A stretch of 64,000 nt of DNA from UBA7359 sp041689615 (GTDB taxonomy: Bacteria > Pseudomonadota > Gammaproteobacteria > Eutrophobiales > Eutrophobiaceae). Position 1 is the first letter of the stretch. Each line of letters begins with the position of its first letter. Where the stretch lies: positions 1-64,000 of the forward strand of contig JBDNFW010000017.1 of the NCBI GenBank assembly GCA_041689615.1, in the 5' to 3' direction. The notes below the pieces were generated by a model. That model did no database searches and was not told where the DNA came from. It saw only the letters and a program-made list of their open reading frames with translations. Position numbers and translations under genes: made by a program. Positions 32,838 through 41,121 of this stretch are shown here, piece after piece.

Positions 32838-33716
32838 TTACTGACAAGAACCTACTGAACCTTTTTTACACAATTTTCCATCAGTCCATATCGTATTATC
32901 AAAACGGGTATTGTTCATATTCGCACCTGCCAACATAGCACCGCTTAAATCAGCATAAGACAAATCAGCATCTTCTAGATTCGCATAACGCAAATCGGTT
33001 TGCTTTAAATTTGCACCAATTAAACGAACACCTTCAAGATTTGCATAACTTAAATCACTGGATTGAATTTCTGCATAAGCCATATCTGATCCAGAAAGAT
33101 TAGCGCCTAATAGATTTGATTCATTTAGTATAGCATCCGTTAAAATAGCTGACTCAAGATTTTGATTCTCAGCGTTTAAATTAATAAAATGACAATGATG
33201 CCAATTCACACCAACACTTGCCGGCAATGAACAATCAACTAGCTCATTCTGTTTTTGAGGCTTTAAAACAAATCCGAATACAACGATCACGATTACCAAT
33301 AGTGCAATAGAAAACGTCGGTAATTTCGGACGCTTAAATTTATTTTTATACGACTCACTCAGCGATTTTCTATTTTCTCTGTGAACCAACATCACTTCAG
33401 ATTCAGTACCACGACGTTCTCTTGTTTGTCGTCGTTCATTAGCCATATTTTCTTTCTGTTGTCGTTTTTCTGAAACTCGCTCATCTACCTGTATTTTTGT
33501 GACTTCTAATTTATCTTTATCGACTGGCATTTCTAACATGACCTCAGGATAAAGCTCTCGATGTTTGGACACTTTTCGCCAATTCTGCTCATCCGGGCTT
33601 AATTCATCATCTGGATGTAATCGCCCTAGCAGAATATTTCGCGTAATTTGCGCAGATAAAAATGGGCCTTTTATTTCGCCATTTCTTCTTACAAACCATA
33701 GTCTTCGTTCTGACAA
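32838..33716 (-). CDS. GYF_2-domain, membrane-anchored pentapeptide-repeat protein
   Basis: The 292-residue protein has an N-terminal GYF_2 domain (about 4-60: LWFVRRNGEIKGPFLSAQI), a charged linker, and one membrane helix near 133-152 (FSIALLVIVIVVFGFVL). A C-terminal pentapeptide-repeat helix follows (about 180-275: ANLSGSDMAYAE, ADLSYADLSGAML). The repeats should form a right-handed quadrilateral helix outside the membrane. The start is TTG, supported by GGAG eight bases upstream and by the domain beginning immediately. The function is unknown. It is convergent with amrBA. Confidence 0.75.
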   Translation of the reverse strand: MSERRLWFVRRNGEIKGPFLSAQITRNILLGRLHPDDELSPDEQNWRKVSKHRELYPEVMLEMPVDKDKLEVTKIQVDERVSEKRQQKENMANERRQTRERRGTESEVMLVHRENRKSLSESYKNKFKRPKLPTFSIALLVIVIVVFGFVLKPQKQNELVDCSLPASVGVNWHHCHFINLNAENQNLESAILTDAILNESNLLGANLSGSDMAYAEIQSSDLSYANLEGVRLIGANLKQTDLRYANLEDADLSYADLSGAMLAGANMNNTRFDNTIWTDGKLCKKGSVGSCQ

Positions 33717-33789
33717 GCGAATTTCTCCAATTCAATCAAAAAGTACAAAAAACAGGTCAAGTTTCATGCCAAATTGACGTTAACTGGTA

Positions 33790-35064
33790 ATGGATATTCA
33801 ATCGGCAATTCTATCTACCCCATTATCAGTTAAAGCAACGCAACTGAACTTATCTCAATGGTTTATTGGCCAAGTATTGAATGCGGCCGTGACAGAACGT
33901 AAATCGGCAGACACCTTTATTCTGCAAATAGGAAACCAGCAGATTGAAGCAAAAACAAATCAAAGCAAACCACTCAATGTAGGCGAACAATTAAAACTCG
34001 TTGTCGAGAAACAGGACAACCCTATTATTCTTAAGGTCTTGCAACAAAATACATCCAAAGTTACTCACGAAGTAAAACAACAGTTACTTCGAGAAAGCAT
34101 GCCAAAACAAGCTGGCATGGAAAAATTAACGAGCGTATTAAATCAGGTTTCTAATAACATTAAAGAAGCTATTAAAATGTTACCTATGCCAATAGAGCAA
34201 CAATTTAAAAAATTAATTGAACACTTGCCAACAAAAAGCAATTTAAATAATGAAGCCGGTTTGAAAGCGGCAATAAAAAATTCAGGAATATTTCTTGAAG
34301 CAAAATTACTGACTGAAGTAAGCAATAACAAATCTGACCCACTATTAAAAACGAATGAACAAACTACAAGGCAATCGTCAAACACTGCATTAACTCAATT
34401 ACCAAAACAGGAAATCACAAAAGATCTGAAAACTAATTTGTTACAGCTCTCTGATGCCATAAGCAAATACAAACAAAGCACTGAAGCAAAAGAACATATA
34501 TTTATTAAACAAACACAAACAACAACATCAAATGCTACGGAAAATTTAGCCGCAAAAAATAAAAACACAGCCAAGCCAATTGAGCTTGCTATGAAAGCAA
34601 ATATTGAAGCAATCAATAAACAAGTTGAATCATCTGTTGCACGCATAGAAGTCAATCAATCAAAAGCGATTGTCACTCATGACAATCAAACTCCGCTCTG
34701 GGCTATCGAAATGCCGGTCAAAGACAAACAGGACATTGATTTACTAAAACTCAATATCCAGGCTGACAAAGATTCAAAGTCAAAAAATGCAGAAGAACAA
34801 TTATGGACAACTCATTTAAACATTAACTTTGAAAATGTAGGCACAATTTCAGCAAGATTGTCCGTTATTAATAAAGAAGTGAATGCGATACTTTGGTCAG
34901 AAAATGGAACATTAAGTAATCTCATTAATGACAATTTATTTCTACTTAATAAGCAAATCGAAAAATGCGGTTTGTCGACAGGAACTATTGTTTGTTTAGA
35001 GGAAACTCCTGTTGAGGAAGACATACCTTACACAGGACATAACCTTATTAATATCACCATATGA
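33790..35064 (+). CDS. FliK-like hook-length control protein
   Basis: This 424-residue protein is mostly low-complexity Lys/Asn/Gln-rich. Its C-terminal domain (about 335-420: LWTTHLNINFENVGTISARLSVINKEVNAIL, LNKQIEKCGLSTGTIVCLE) matches the Flg_hook domain of FliK. It overlaps by 4 bases a gene for a FlhB C-terminal homologue, the physical partner of FliK in export switching. No other flagellar gene is in the window, so this pair is an orphan with respect to visible context. Confidence 0.7.
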   Translation: MDIQSAILSTPLSVKATQLNLSQWFIGQVLNAAVTERKSADTFILQIGNQQIEAKTNQSKPLNVGEQLKLVVEKQDNPIILKVLQQNTSKVTHEVKQQLLRESMPKQAGMEKLTSVLNQVSNNIKEAIKMLPMPIEQQFKKLIEHLPTKSNLNNEAGLKAAIKNSGIFLEAKLLTEVSNNKSDPLLKTNEQTTRQSSNTALTQLPKQEITKDLKTNLLQLSDAISKYKQSTEAKEHIFIKQTQTTTSNATENLAAKNKNTAKPIELAMKANIEAINKQVESSVARIEVNQSKAIVTHDNQTPLWAIEMPVKDKQDIDLLKLNIQADKDSKSKNAEEQLWTTHLNINFENVGTISARLSVINKEVNAILWSENGTLSNLINDNLFLLNKQIEKCGLSTGTIVCLEETPVEEDIPYTGHNLINITI

Positions 35065-35339
35065 CTGATTTAATAGAAACGCCAAACAAAGTCGTTGCGC
35101 TAAACTACGATGGTATTACAGCGCCTATTTTGTCTGCCAAGGGAACTGGCGAAATCGCTGATCAAATTATTGCTCTGGCAAAAGAACATAATATTCCGAT
35201 ACGAGAAGAACCTGATTTAGTAAATATATTAACCAAACTAAAACTGGATGAAGAAATTCCTCGAGAACTCTATGTCGCTGTTGCAGAAATCATTGCTTTT
35301 GCTTACATGATTAAAGGCAAAGTACCAAATCACGCCTGA
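35061..35339 (+). CDS. FlhB C-terminal-domain homologue (FhlB-like)
   Basis: The 92-residue protein corresponds to the cytoplasmic tail of FlhB after its autocleavage site: KVVALNYDGITAPILSAKGTGEIADQIIALAKEHNIPIREE, DLVNILTKLKLDEEIPRELYVAVAEIIAFAYMI. It lacks the membrane domain and the NPTH cleavage motif. The 4-base overlap (ATGA) with the FliK-like gene suggests the two proteins work together. Confidence 0.82.
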   Translation: MTDLIETPNKVVALNYDGITAPILSAKGTGEIADQIIALAKEHNIPIREEPDLVNILTKLKLDEEIPRELYVAVAEIIAFAYMIKGKVPNHA

Positions 35340-35839
35340 CCTGATTGTTTATTTCTCGCTTCATTCGCTTTTTTCTCATCGCCCAAATTATCGTAAGCTG
35401 CAGCAATTAAAGCCCAATTATCAGATTTTAGTTGTTTGTTATTAGCTGCCAAGGCATTCGACTTTCTTGCCATAACTATCGCCTGTTGCCATTGTTGCTG
35501 TTGCATGCGAACAACGGCAAGACGATGCCACAACAAGGCATTCTTGGGTTCAATACGAAGCGCACGTTCTATTGTCGCTGCTGCTTTTTCGCTTTGCCCT
35601 TGCTTTGAAAACTGATCCGCTTCATTAAGCAATGCAACAATAACAGGTTCTTTTTGTTTATCTGCGGCTTTGTTTTTTTGCTGAGTGGCGGCTTCTGGAT
35701 TCTCAGTTAACGATGGTCTATTTTCAATCAGTGCATTCCGTTCTTCAACCGGAATTAATTCAACTGATTTTGTTGCTTGTTCTGCACAAGCAGATAAAAA
35801 CAGCGTGATTAAGATTAAAGAGAGTCTTTGCATATTCAT
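35330..35839 (-). CDS. TPR-containing lipoprotein
   Basis: The 169-residue protein has a lipoprotein signal with lipobox LSAC (Cys near 18), a Gln/Lys-rich linker and TPR-like helices (FSKQGQSEKAAATIERALRIEPKNALLWHRLAVV, WQQAIVMARKSNALA, NWALIAAAYDNLGDEKKANEARNK). It follows the PBP1b gene by 25 bases on the same strand, so a role as an envelope cofactor for peptidoglycan synthesis is plausible but unproven. Its end overlaps the FhlB-like gene by 10 bases, tail to tail. Confidence 0.75.
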   Translation of the reverse strand: MNMQRLSLILITLFLSACAEQATKSVELIPVEERNALIENRPSLTENPEAATQQKNKAADKQKEPVIVALLNEADQFSKQGQSEKAAATIERALRIEPKNALLWHRLAVVRMQQQQWQQAIVMARKSNALAANNKQLKSDNWALIAAAYDNLGDEKKANEARNKQSGQA

Positions 35840-35864
35840 AATATCTTTCTTAATTTAAATGTAC

Positions 35865-38138
35865 TTAAAAACAATTAATATAATTGGGCACGTATTTTTT
35901 TACAAAGGGATACGCTTTTATCTTGTTACAACTCTCTGCTGGATTACTCATATCAGGAAACTCGTACCACTCAATTTCTTCAGGCTCGACCAAAATTAAT
36001 GGTTCCGGTTTTATTTTCTTCATTACATCGAGCCATATCTGCATTGCACCTGTTGAGCCTGTCAGTTTAGCGGTTTGATTATCATCACGTCCAACCCAAA
36101 CTACTGCCAGCAAACGATCGCCGAAACCCGCAAACCAGCTATCTCTCAGGGCATTCGTTGTTCCGGTTTTGCCAGCCAATGGCATTAAAGAAGGTAACTC
36201 TCGCGTCAATCGTTTGGCTGTTCCATTTTGAACTACTTCTGTTAATAAATATTGTGTTAAAAATGCTGTTTCCGGTTCGATATACTCACGCACGTCTAAA
36301 TCATAACGCCGTAAAGGTTTGCCATCTTTATCCAACACTGCACGAATTGTTTTCAACGGAATTTGCAAACCACCACTGGCAATCGTTTGATACATTTGCG
36401 TCACCTCATAAGGAGACAAATTTATCGAGCCAAGCAAGATTGAAGGAAGTTTGGGAATATTTGAAGTGACACCTAAATTTCTTAATGTCTGAATCACATT
36501 TTCCAGGCCAAGTGCCATTCCTAAACGTACAGTAGAAATATTATATGACTTGGCGATAGATCTGACTAAGGGGACGTTCCCATGCGTTTTATTATCATAA
36601 TTACTTGGCGTCCATGATTTACCGTTCTTTTGTTTTAATACAAGCTGTGAATCATCAAGCGTACTGAGCACATGATATTTATCAGACTGTTGTAAAGCGG
36701 TCATATAAATTGCAGGTTTAACCAAGGAACCTATCGGTCTTCTTGCATCAAGCGCACGATTAAATGCATTTTGACTCTTATTCCTGTCTCCAACCAGGGC
36801 GAGTACTTCACCGTTATGTTGCTCAACCATAACTAATGCGGTTTGAAGCTCGCCTGATTTAAATCCTCTTTCCTTATCCAGTTTCGTCAAACTGAATTTG
36901 ACACTATTTTGCGCTGCTTCTTGTTTACTAACATCAAGTGTCGTGTGTATTTGCAAACCTTCATTTCTAAGATCATCAATTCGATAATCTCGTTTAATAT
37001 GTCGTCTGACCAAATCAAGATACGCCGGATATTTTGCGCTACTCCAGTTCGGTTTTTTCACAACGCCTAATGATGTTGCTGCTGCTCTTTTAAATTCTGC
37101 GGCACTAATAAATTCTTGTTCATGCAATAACTGTAATACCAGATTGCGACGATCTAATGCTCTTTGCGGATTTTTTCGCGGATTATAATAAGACGCACCT
37201 TTTACCAAGCCAACTAATAATGAAATCTCTGCAATGTTTAACTCGTTTAAAGGCTTGGAAAAATAAAATTCTGCTGCAGTGCCAAATCCATGAATACTGC
37301 GCGCACCATTTTGACCCAAATAAATTTCGTTAACGTAGGCAGCGAGAATACTTTCTTTCGTATAGTGATACTCAAGCATTAAAGCCATGATCATTTCATT
37401 CAACTTACGTGAATAGGTTCGTTCACGTGTCAAAAACATATTTTTTATGAGTTGTTGCGTCAAGGTACTACCGCCTTGTGCAATTTTACCGGCTAACAGA
37501 TTGGCAAAGATCGAACGCAAGATGCCTTTAGGATCTATCCCGACATGTTCAAAAAAATCTCTATCTTCTATAGAAATTAAAGCTTTTATTAAGGCATTTG
37601 GTATTTCTTCATAGGCAATAAGCACTCGATCTTCATCGTCCAACGGGAATATTTTTCCAATTAATGCCGGACTTAACCTGACTATCTGCACTGCTTCGCC
37701 ATTATCCAATGCGGTAATTTTTGTGATATTACCGTTACCAAGTTGAATTCGTAATTTTCTCGCTTGTTCAGCACCATCCCAGTAATCAAAGTCCCGCGTG
37801 TATAAATTTATGACCGATGCACGACTATTAAATTGACCTGGTTTCGTTAATTTTTTAACAGCCTCATAACTCGCATTCTGTAATTGTTCTATTATTTCTT
37901 TTTGCTCAAATTCTCTGCCCGCATAAAGTTCGACAGGTTGTGCATAAACTCTGGCAGGAACAGACCAGCGTTTTCCTTCAAATTCTTTCCTGATTTGAAA
38001 ATCAAGCCAGACACAATAAGAAAGAAGCAAACATCCTAGGATAACTATTAACTGAATCATCCAAAGTTTGAGTAAGGATTTCTTTTTTATTTTAGTTTGA
38101 GGCTTTCGCTTAGGAGTGGTTTTTCGTTTTTTGACCAT
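35865..38138 (-). CDS. mrcB: Penicillin-binding protein 1B
   Basis: This bifunctional class A PBP polymerises and cross-links peptidoglycan. The 757-residue protein has a basic cytoplasmic tail, one membrane helix (about 24-46), a UB2H-like region, a GT51 domain (SIEDRDFFEHVGIDPKGILRS, GGSTLTQQLIKNMFL) and a transpeptidase domain. In the latter, the catalytic Ser is in GSLVKP (SxxK), SYN is in AKSYNIST and KTGT is in LAGKTGTTN. Length and domain order fit PBP1b rather than PBP1a. A TPR lipoprotein gene follows. Confidence 0.95.
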   Translation of the reverse strand: MVKKRKTTPKRKPQTKIKKKSLLKLWMIQLIVILGCLLLSYCVWLDFQIRKEFEGKRWSVPARVYAQPVELYAGREFEQKEIIEQLQNASYEAVKKLTKPGQFNSRASVINLYTRDFDYWDGAEQARKLRIQLGNGNITKITALDNGEAVQIVRLSPALIGKIFPLDDEDRVLIAYEEIPNALIKALISIEDRDFFEHVGIDPKGILRSIFANLLAGKIAQGGSTLTQQLIKNMFLTRERTYSRKLNEMIMALMLEYHYTKESILAAYVNEIYLGQNGARSIHGFGTAAEFYFSKPLNELNIAEISLLVGLVKGASYYNPRKNPQRALDRRNLVLQLLHEQEFISAAEFKRAAATSLGVVKKPNWSSAKYPAYLDLVRRHIKRDYRIDDLRNEGLQIHTTLDVSKQEAAQNSVKFSLTKLDKERGFKSGELQTALVMVEQHNGEVLALVGDRNKSQNAFNRALDARRPIGSLVKPAIYMTALQQSDKYHVLSTLDDSQLVLKQKNGKSWTPSNYDNKTHGNVPLVRSIAKSYNISTVRLGMALGLENVIQTLRNLGVTSNIPKLPSILLGSINLSPYEVTQMYQTIASGGLQIPLKTIRAVLDKDGKPLRRYDLDVREYIEPETAFLTQYLLTEVVQNGTAKRLTRELPSLMPLAGKTGTTNALRDSWFAGFGDRLLAVVWVGRDDNQTAKLTGSTGAMQIWLDVMKKIKPEPLILVEPEEIEWYEFPDMSNPAESCNKIKAYPFVKKYVPNYINCF

Positions 38139-38224
38139 GAAATAGCGTTATTTTGAGGAATATTTTAGTGACTATGTCGAAAATACGGGATGCGTTCAAG
38201 GAAGGTGGTATCGAAAACACCGCC

Positions 38225-38272
38225 GTCGCTCCTGCGCGTCCTGCGCCCGCGACGTACCGTACAATCCTGTAC
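38225..38272. repeat. GGA-hairpin repeat cluster between histone-like gene and mrcB
   Basis: It contains GCGCGTCCTGCGC (38234-38246) nested in GTCGC/GCGAC arms, and GTACAATCCTGTAC (38259-38272). On the minus strand both apices read AGGA. It lies immediately beyond a strong terminator of the Lys-rich gene. Confidence 0.7.
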
Positions 38273-38273
38273 A

Positions 38274-38301
38274 TAAAAAAAAGCCCCGTAAAACGGGGCT
38301 T
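38274..38301 (-). terminator. Rho-independent terminator of the Lys-rich gene
   Basis: On the minus strand AAGCCCCGT / ACGGGGCTT with a three-base loop is followed by a run of Ts. It lies 25 bases past the stop of a 35-codon open frame, so the transcript of the histone-like gene includes that frame. Confidence 0.88.
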
Positions 38302-38325
38302 TATAATTTCTAGCAAAACTCTCAC

Positions 38326-38433
38326 TTATAATTTCAGTAAGCTTTCTACTAACGCCTTGCGGCGCTTTTTTCTTGCTTCAATGACTGCTCTGGCCTTTTC
38401 TCTGCGTTGTTTATCACGCTGACCTGAGGTCAT
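38326..38433 (-). CDS. Small basic ORF, possible frameshifted tail of the histone-like gene
   Basis: This 35-codon frame reads MTSGQRDKQRREKARAVIEA and ends ALVESLLKL, a charged helical peptide. The frame is open upstream of its ATG through NLEEDKKRK into the run of nine As in the preceding Lys-rich gene. A +1 slip there would fuse the two. Either it is a separate small gene or the true C-terminus of that protein. It lies between the Lys-rich stop and the shared terminator. Confidence 0.4.
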   Translation of the reverse strand: MTSGQRDKQRREKARAVIEARKKRRKALVESLLKL

Positions 38434-38443
38434 TTTCCGCTTT

Positions 38444-38716
38444 TTATCTTCTTCTAGATTTTTTTTTGGCTTTTTTCTTAGCCTTTTTCTTAGAAGACTT
38501 TTTCTTAGCTTTTTTCTTGGCTACTTTTTTCTTAGCCTTTTTCTTAGCTTTTTTCTTAGCCTTTTTCTTAGAAGACTTTTTCTTAGCTTTTTTCTTGGCT
38601 ACTTTTTTCTTAGCCTTTTTCTTAGAAGACTTTTTCTTAGCTGTCTTCTTCTTTGCTGTCTTCTTCTTTGCTGTCTTTCTCTTTGCAGTCTTCTTCTTTG
38701 CTTTTTTCTTGGCCAT
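38444..38716 (-). CDS. Histone H1-like Lys/Ala-rich DNA-binding protein
   Basis: The 90-residue protein is almost entirely Lys, Ala, Ser and Thr, in KKTAKKK, KKAKKK and KKSSKKK units, ending SRRR. This composition resembles bacterial H1-like or AlgP-type nucleoid proteins, which bind DNA non-specifically. The gene is made of 15-24 bp internal repeats and could change length in frame by slippage. GGGGAG precedes the ATG. A run of nine As near the 3' end (38459-38467) precedes the stop and could permit frameshifting into the next open frame. Confidence 0.75.
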   Translation of the reverse strand: MAKKKAKKKTAKRKTAKKKTAKKKTAKKKSSKKKAKKKVAKKKAKKKSSKKKAKKKAKKKAKKKVAKKKAKKKSSKKKAKKKAKKKSRRR

Positions 38717-38789
38717 AGTTAGAGACTCCCCTAAACTGAATAATTTAATTTAACAAAATGTATACATAACATTAAACAAACACAGGGCA

Positions 38790-38795
38790 ATTATA
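38790..38795 (-). promoter_or_regulatory. Consensus -10 element for the Lys-rich gene
   Basis: TATAAT on the minus strand lies about 75 bases before the Lys-rich start, in a very AT-rich region suited to an UP element. No good -35 is visible. The rest of the interval 38717-38916 holds nothing else recognisable. Confidence 0.45.
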
Positions 38796-38916
38796 GTCAT
38801 GTTTTATCTTTTTACTATAATTTTTTAAAAATAATTTTTATTGTATACAAAAAAAATGTATTCTTTAATGTAAATACGCAACAAAACATACTTTTTGAAG
38901 TATAAAAATTAAAAAA

Positions 38917-39567
38917 TTACGTTAACTGAGACAGTATATCTTTCGTTACATCTTTAACATCTTGCATACCATTTACACTGACATATTTTATATTCGCATC
39001 ATTTTGATTTGATACTTTCGTGTAAAATTTTATTAACGGTGATGTTTGATCGTGATAAACATTCAAACGTTTTCTAACAGTCTCTTCTTGATCATCATCT
39101 CGTAAAACCAAGTCTTCACCAGTGACATCATCCTTACCTTCAACCTTGGGAGGATTAAACTCGATGTGATAGGTTCGTCCCGATGGCAAATGCGCTCTGC
39201 GACCGCTCATACGCTTGATTATGGGCTCATCTTCTACTTTAATTTCAATAACATAGTCCACATCTATATTAGATGACGCCATAGCCTCTGCCTGTACAAT
39301 CGTGCGCGGGAAACCGTCAAATAGATAACCATTGATACAGTCATCTTCACTAATGCGTTCCTTAACTAAACCTATAATTAATTCATCTGAAACAAGTCCG
39401 CCTGCATCCATTACCTTCTTTGCTTCAAGTCCTAATTCAGTACCTGCACTCACTGCAGCACGTAACATATCGCCTGTTGATATTTGCGGAATGTTATATT
39501 TTTCTTTTATCAGATTTGCTTGAGTACCCTTACCTGCACCTGGTGGTCCTAACAAAATTATTTTCAC
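38917..39567 (-). CDS. adk: Adenylate kinase
   Basis: Adk catalyses ATP + AMP = 2 ADP. The 216-residue protein has the P-loop GPPGAGKGT near the N-terminus, ISTGDMLRAAV, DGFPRTIVQAEAM, and a long-type LID (RMSGRRAHLPSGRTYHIEFNPP). The GTG at 39567 (VKIILLG) is chosen: it is preceded by GAGGGGAAG and gives the family length. The longer open frame upstream is not conserved in type. It is divergent from the Mth938-like gene. Confidence 0.95.
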   Translation of the reverse strand: MKIILLGPPGAGKGTQANLIKEKYNIPQISTGDMLRAAVSAGTELGLEAKKVMDAGGLVSDELIIGLVKERISEDDCINGYLFDGFPRTIVQAEAMASSNIDVDYVIEIKVEDEPIIKRMSGRRAHLPSGRTYHIEFNPPKVEGKDDVTGEDLVLRDDDQEETVRKRLNVYHDQTSPLIKFYTKVSNQNDANIKYVSVNGMQDVKDVTKDILSQLT

Positions 39568-39634
39568 TTTTACTTCCCCTCGTTCTATTACTACAATATA
39601 TTTATATATTTTTAAAAATAGGACATAAAAACCG

Positions 39635-40015
39635 ATGAAGATCGAAATTGATAGAGAAAATTCCACTTCAAATAAAATTATTTCCTATTCTGACGACTCA
39701 TTTACGTTAAAAAACAAACTTATTAAATCAAATTTCGTTATTTCAAAAGATAATTTGATTGAACATTGGTCAGTAAGCTCATACCAAAATCTTGCATTGC
39801 AACACATGGATCCTATTATTGAATGGCAACCCGAAGTTATATTACTCGGCACAGGAAAAGAATCCGGCTTTCAAAACTATGAATTACTGTCTTATATCAC
39901 CTCAAAAAATATTGGTTTGGAAATAATGAACACGGGTGCTGCCTGTCGTAGCTATAATTTACTGATTGATGAAGGCAGAAATGTCGTTGCCTGCTTGTTT
40001 TTACCCTCTATTTAG
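39635..40015 (+). CDS. Mth938-like (DUF498) domain protein
   Basis: The 126-residue protein matches the Mth938/AAMDC fold: IISYSDDSFTLKNKLIKSNFVIS, PEVILLGTGKESGFQNYELLSYI, GLEIMNTGAACRSYNLLIDEGRNVVACLFLP. The GTG-like loop and the TGAACRSYN motif are family hallmarks. The function is not established. Its stop overlaps the end of rpoS by 4 bases, tail to tail. Confidence 0.88.
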   Translation: MKIEIDRENSTSNKIISYSDDSFTLKNKLIKSNFVISKDNLIEHWSVSSYQNLALQHMDPIIEWQPEVILLGTGKESGFQNYELLSYITSKNIGLEIMNTGAACRSYNLLIDEGRNVVACLFLPSI

Positions 40016-41103
40016 CTCTCCATATTCAATGTATCGAGAGAGAAACCCTCTCTTGATAATATTTGCTTCAGTCGCTTAAGAGCTTCTATTTGTATCTGTC
40101 TGACTCGTTCTCGTGTTACACCTAGCTCATTACCTATCTCTTCCAGTGTAGCGACTTCTCTGCCATGTAATCCAAAACGGTGCTCGACAACAGCACATTG
40201 CTTGTCAGTCAGTAAACTTAACCAGGTATCGATGTGTTCTCTTACATCACTGTTCTGCAATAATAAGGAAGGATCAAGATTTTGCTCGTCTGGCAATGTA
40301 TCTAACAAAGATTTATCCGGATCATAGGGACTGGGAGAATCTACTGAGGTTTCGCGTTCATATAATCCCAACATACGTTTAACATCATCGATGGGTTGAT
40401 CGAGCATATCTGCAACATCTTGCGAAGTAGGTTCACGATCCAGAGTTTGAGAAAGCTTTCGTGCAGCGCGCAAATAAATATTAATTTCTTTTACGACGTG
40501 AATAGGTAACCGAACCGTACGTGTTTGATTCATTAATCCGCGTTCAATAGTTTGTCTAATCCACCATGTTGCGTAAGTTGAAAAACGAAAGCCTCTTTCC
40601 GGATCAAATTTTTCCACGGCGCGAATCAAGCCAAGATTACCTTCTTCAATCAAATCAAGCAGCGCTAAACCCCGATTCATATAACGACGAGCGATTTTTA
40701 CAACCAGGCGTAAATTACTTTCAATCATGCGCTTTTTCGCGCTTTCATCGCCTTTTAATAATTTACGTGAATAATAAATTTCTTCTTCTGCAGTTAATAA
40801 GGGAGAAAAGCCAATTTCATTTAAATATAAGCGAGTAGCGTCCATATCACCCGCAGAAACGGATCCGCTATCTGGTTCAATTTGTTTTTTCTTCGAAGGC
40901 GCTTTAATTGCTTCGTCAACTTCGACATCATCTTTATCTTTATCTTTATCTTTATCTTTATCTTTATCTTTATCAATCAATTGAACATCATCAATATCAC
41001 TATCATCTATGTCACTATCATCTATGTCACTATCATCTATGTCACTATCATCTATGTCACTATCATCTATGTCAGAGTTCAATTTTTTATCTTCATCTTT
41101 CAT
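40012..41103 (-). CDS. rpoS: RNA polymerase sigma factor RpoS
   Basis: This is the stationary-phase/general stress sigma factor. Residues about 85-363 are a full sigma-70 core: DATRLYLNEIGFSPLLTAEEE (region 1.2), LIEEGNLGLIRAVEKFDPERGFRFSTYATWWIRQTIER (2.1-2.4), region 3, and EEIGNELGVTRERVRQIQIEAL (4.2). The nlpD-rpoS order confirms RpoS over RpoD. The N-terminal 60 residues are unusual: six SDIDD-type units followed by seven DK units, encoded by 15-bp and 6-bp tandem repeats. This acidic tail is not part of ordinary RpoS. Confidence 0.95.
   Translation of the reverse strand: MKDEDKKLNSDIDDSDIDDSDIDDSDIDDSDIDDSDIDDVQLIDKDKDKDKDKDKDKDDVEVDEAIKAPSKKKQIEPDSGSVSAGDMDATRLYLNEIGFSPLLTAEEEIYYSRKLLKGDESAKKRMIESNLRLVVKIARRYMNRGLALLDLIEEGNLGLIRAVEKFDPERGFRFSTYATWWIRQTIERGLMNQTRTVRLPIHVVKEINIYLRAARKLSQTLDREPTSQDVADMLDQPIDDVKRMLGLYERETSVDSPSPYDPDKSLLDTLPDEQNLDPSLLLQNSDVREHIDTWLSLLTDKQCAVVEHRFGLHGREVATLEEIGNELGVTRERVRQIQIEALKRLKQILSREGFSLDTLNMES
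40931..40974. repeat. 6-bp tandem repeat in rpoS
   Basis: Seven perfect copies of TCTTTA plus two bases encode alternating Asp-Lys near the RpoS N-terminus. The unit is two codons long, so gain or loss keeps the frame. Confidence 0.9.
40987..41076. repeat. 15-bp tandem repeat in rpoS
   Basis: Six 15-bp units follow the pattern ATCATCTATGTCACT: four perfect copies (41002-41061) flanked by a diverged first unit and a last unit that differs at its end. They encode SDIDD repeats. The unit is five codons, so copy-number change would lengthen or shorten the acidic tail without frameshift. Confidence 0.9.
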
Positions 41104-41121
41104 AATTGTACCGTGATTAAC

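Noticed and set aside
38153..38422. 89-codon plus-strand frame
   Set aside because: It runs through a terminator and repeat hairpins and is antisense to the small basic frame; no ribosome-binding site or family resemblance.
38466..38753. 95-codon plus-strand frame rich in Phe, Leu and Ala
   Set aside because: It is the antisense of the Lys-rich histone-like gene, whose own start has a good ribosome-binding site.
40931..41076. Tandem repeats considered as a CRISPR-like array
   Set aside because: Units are contiguous, 6 and 15 bp, in frame within rpoS and without spacers.
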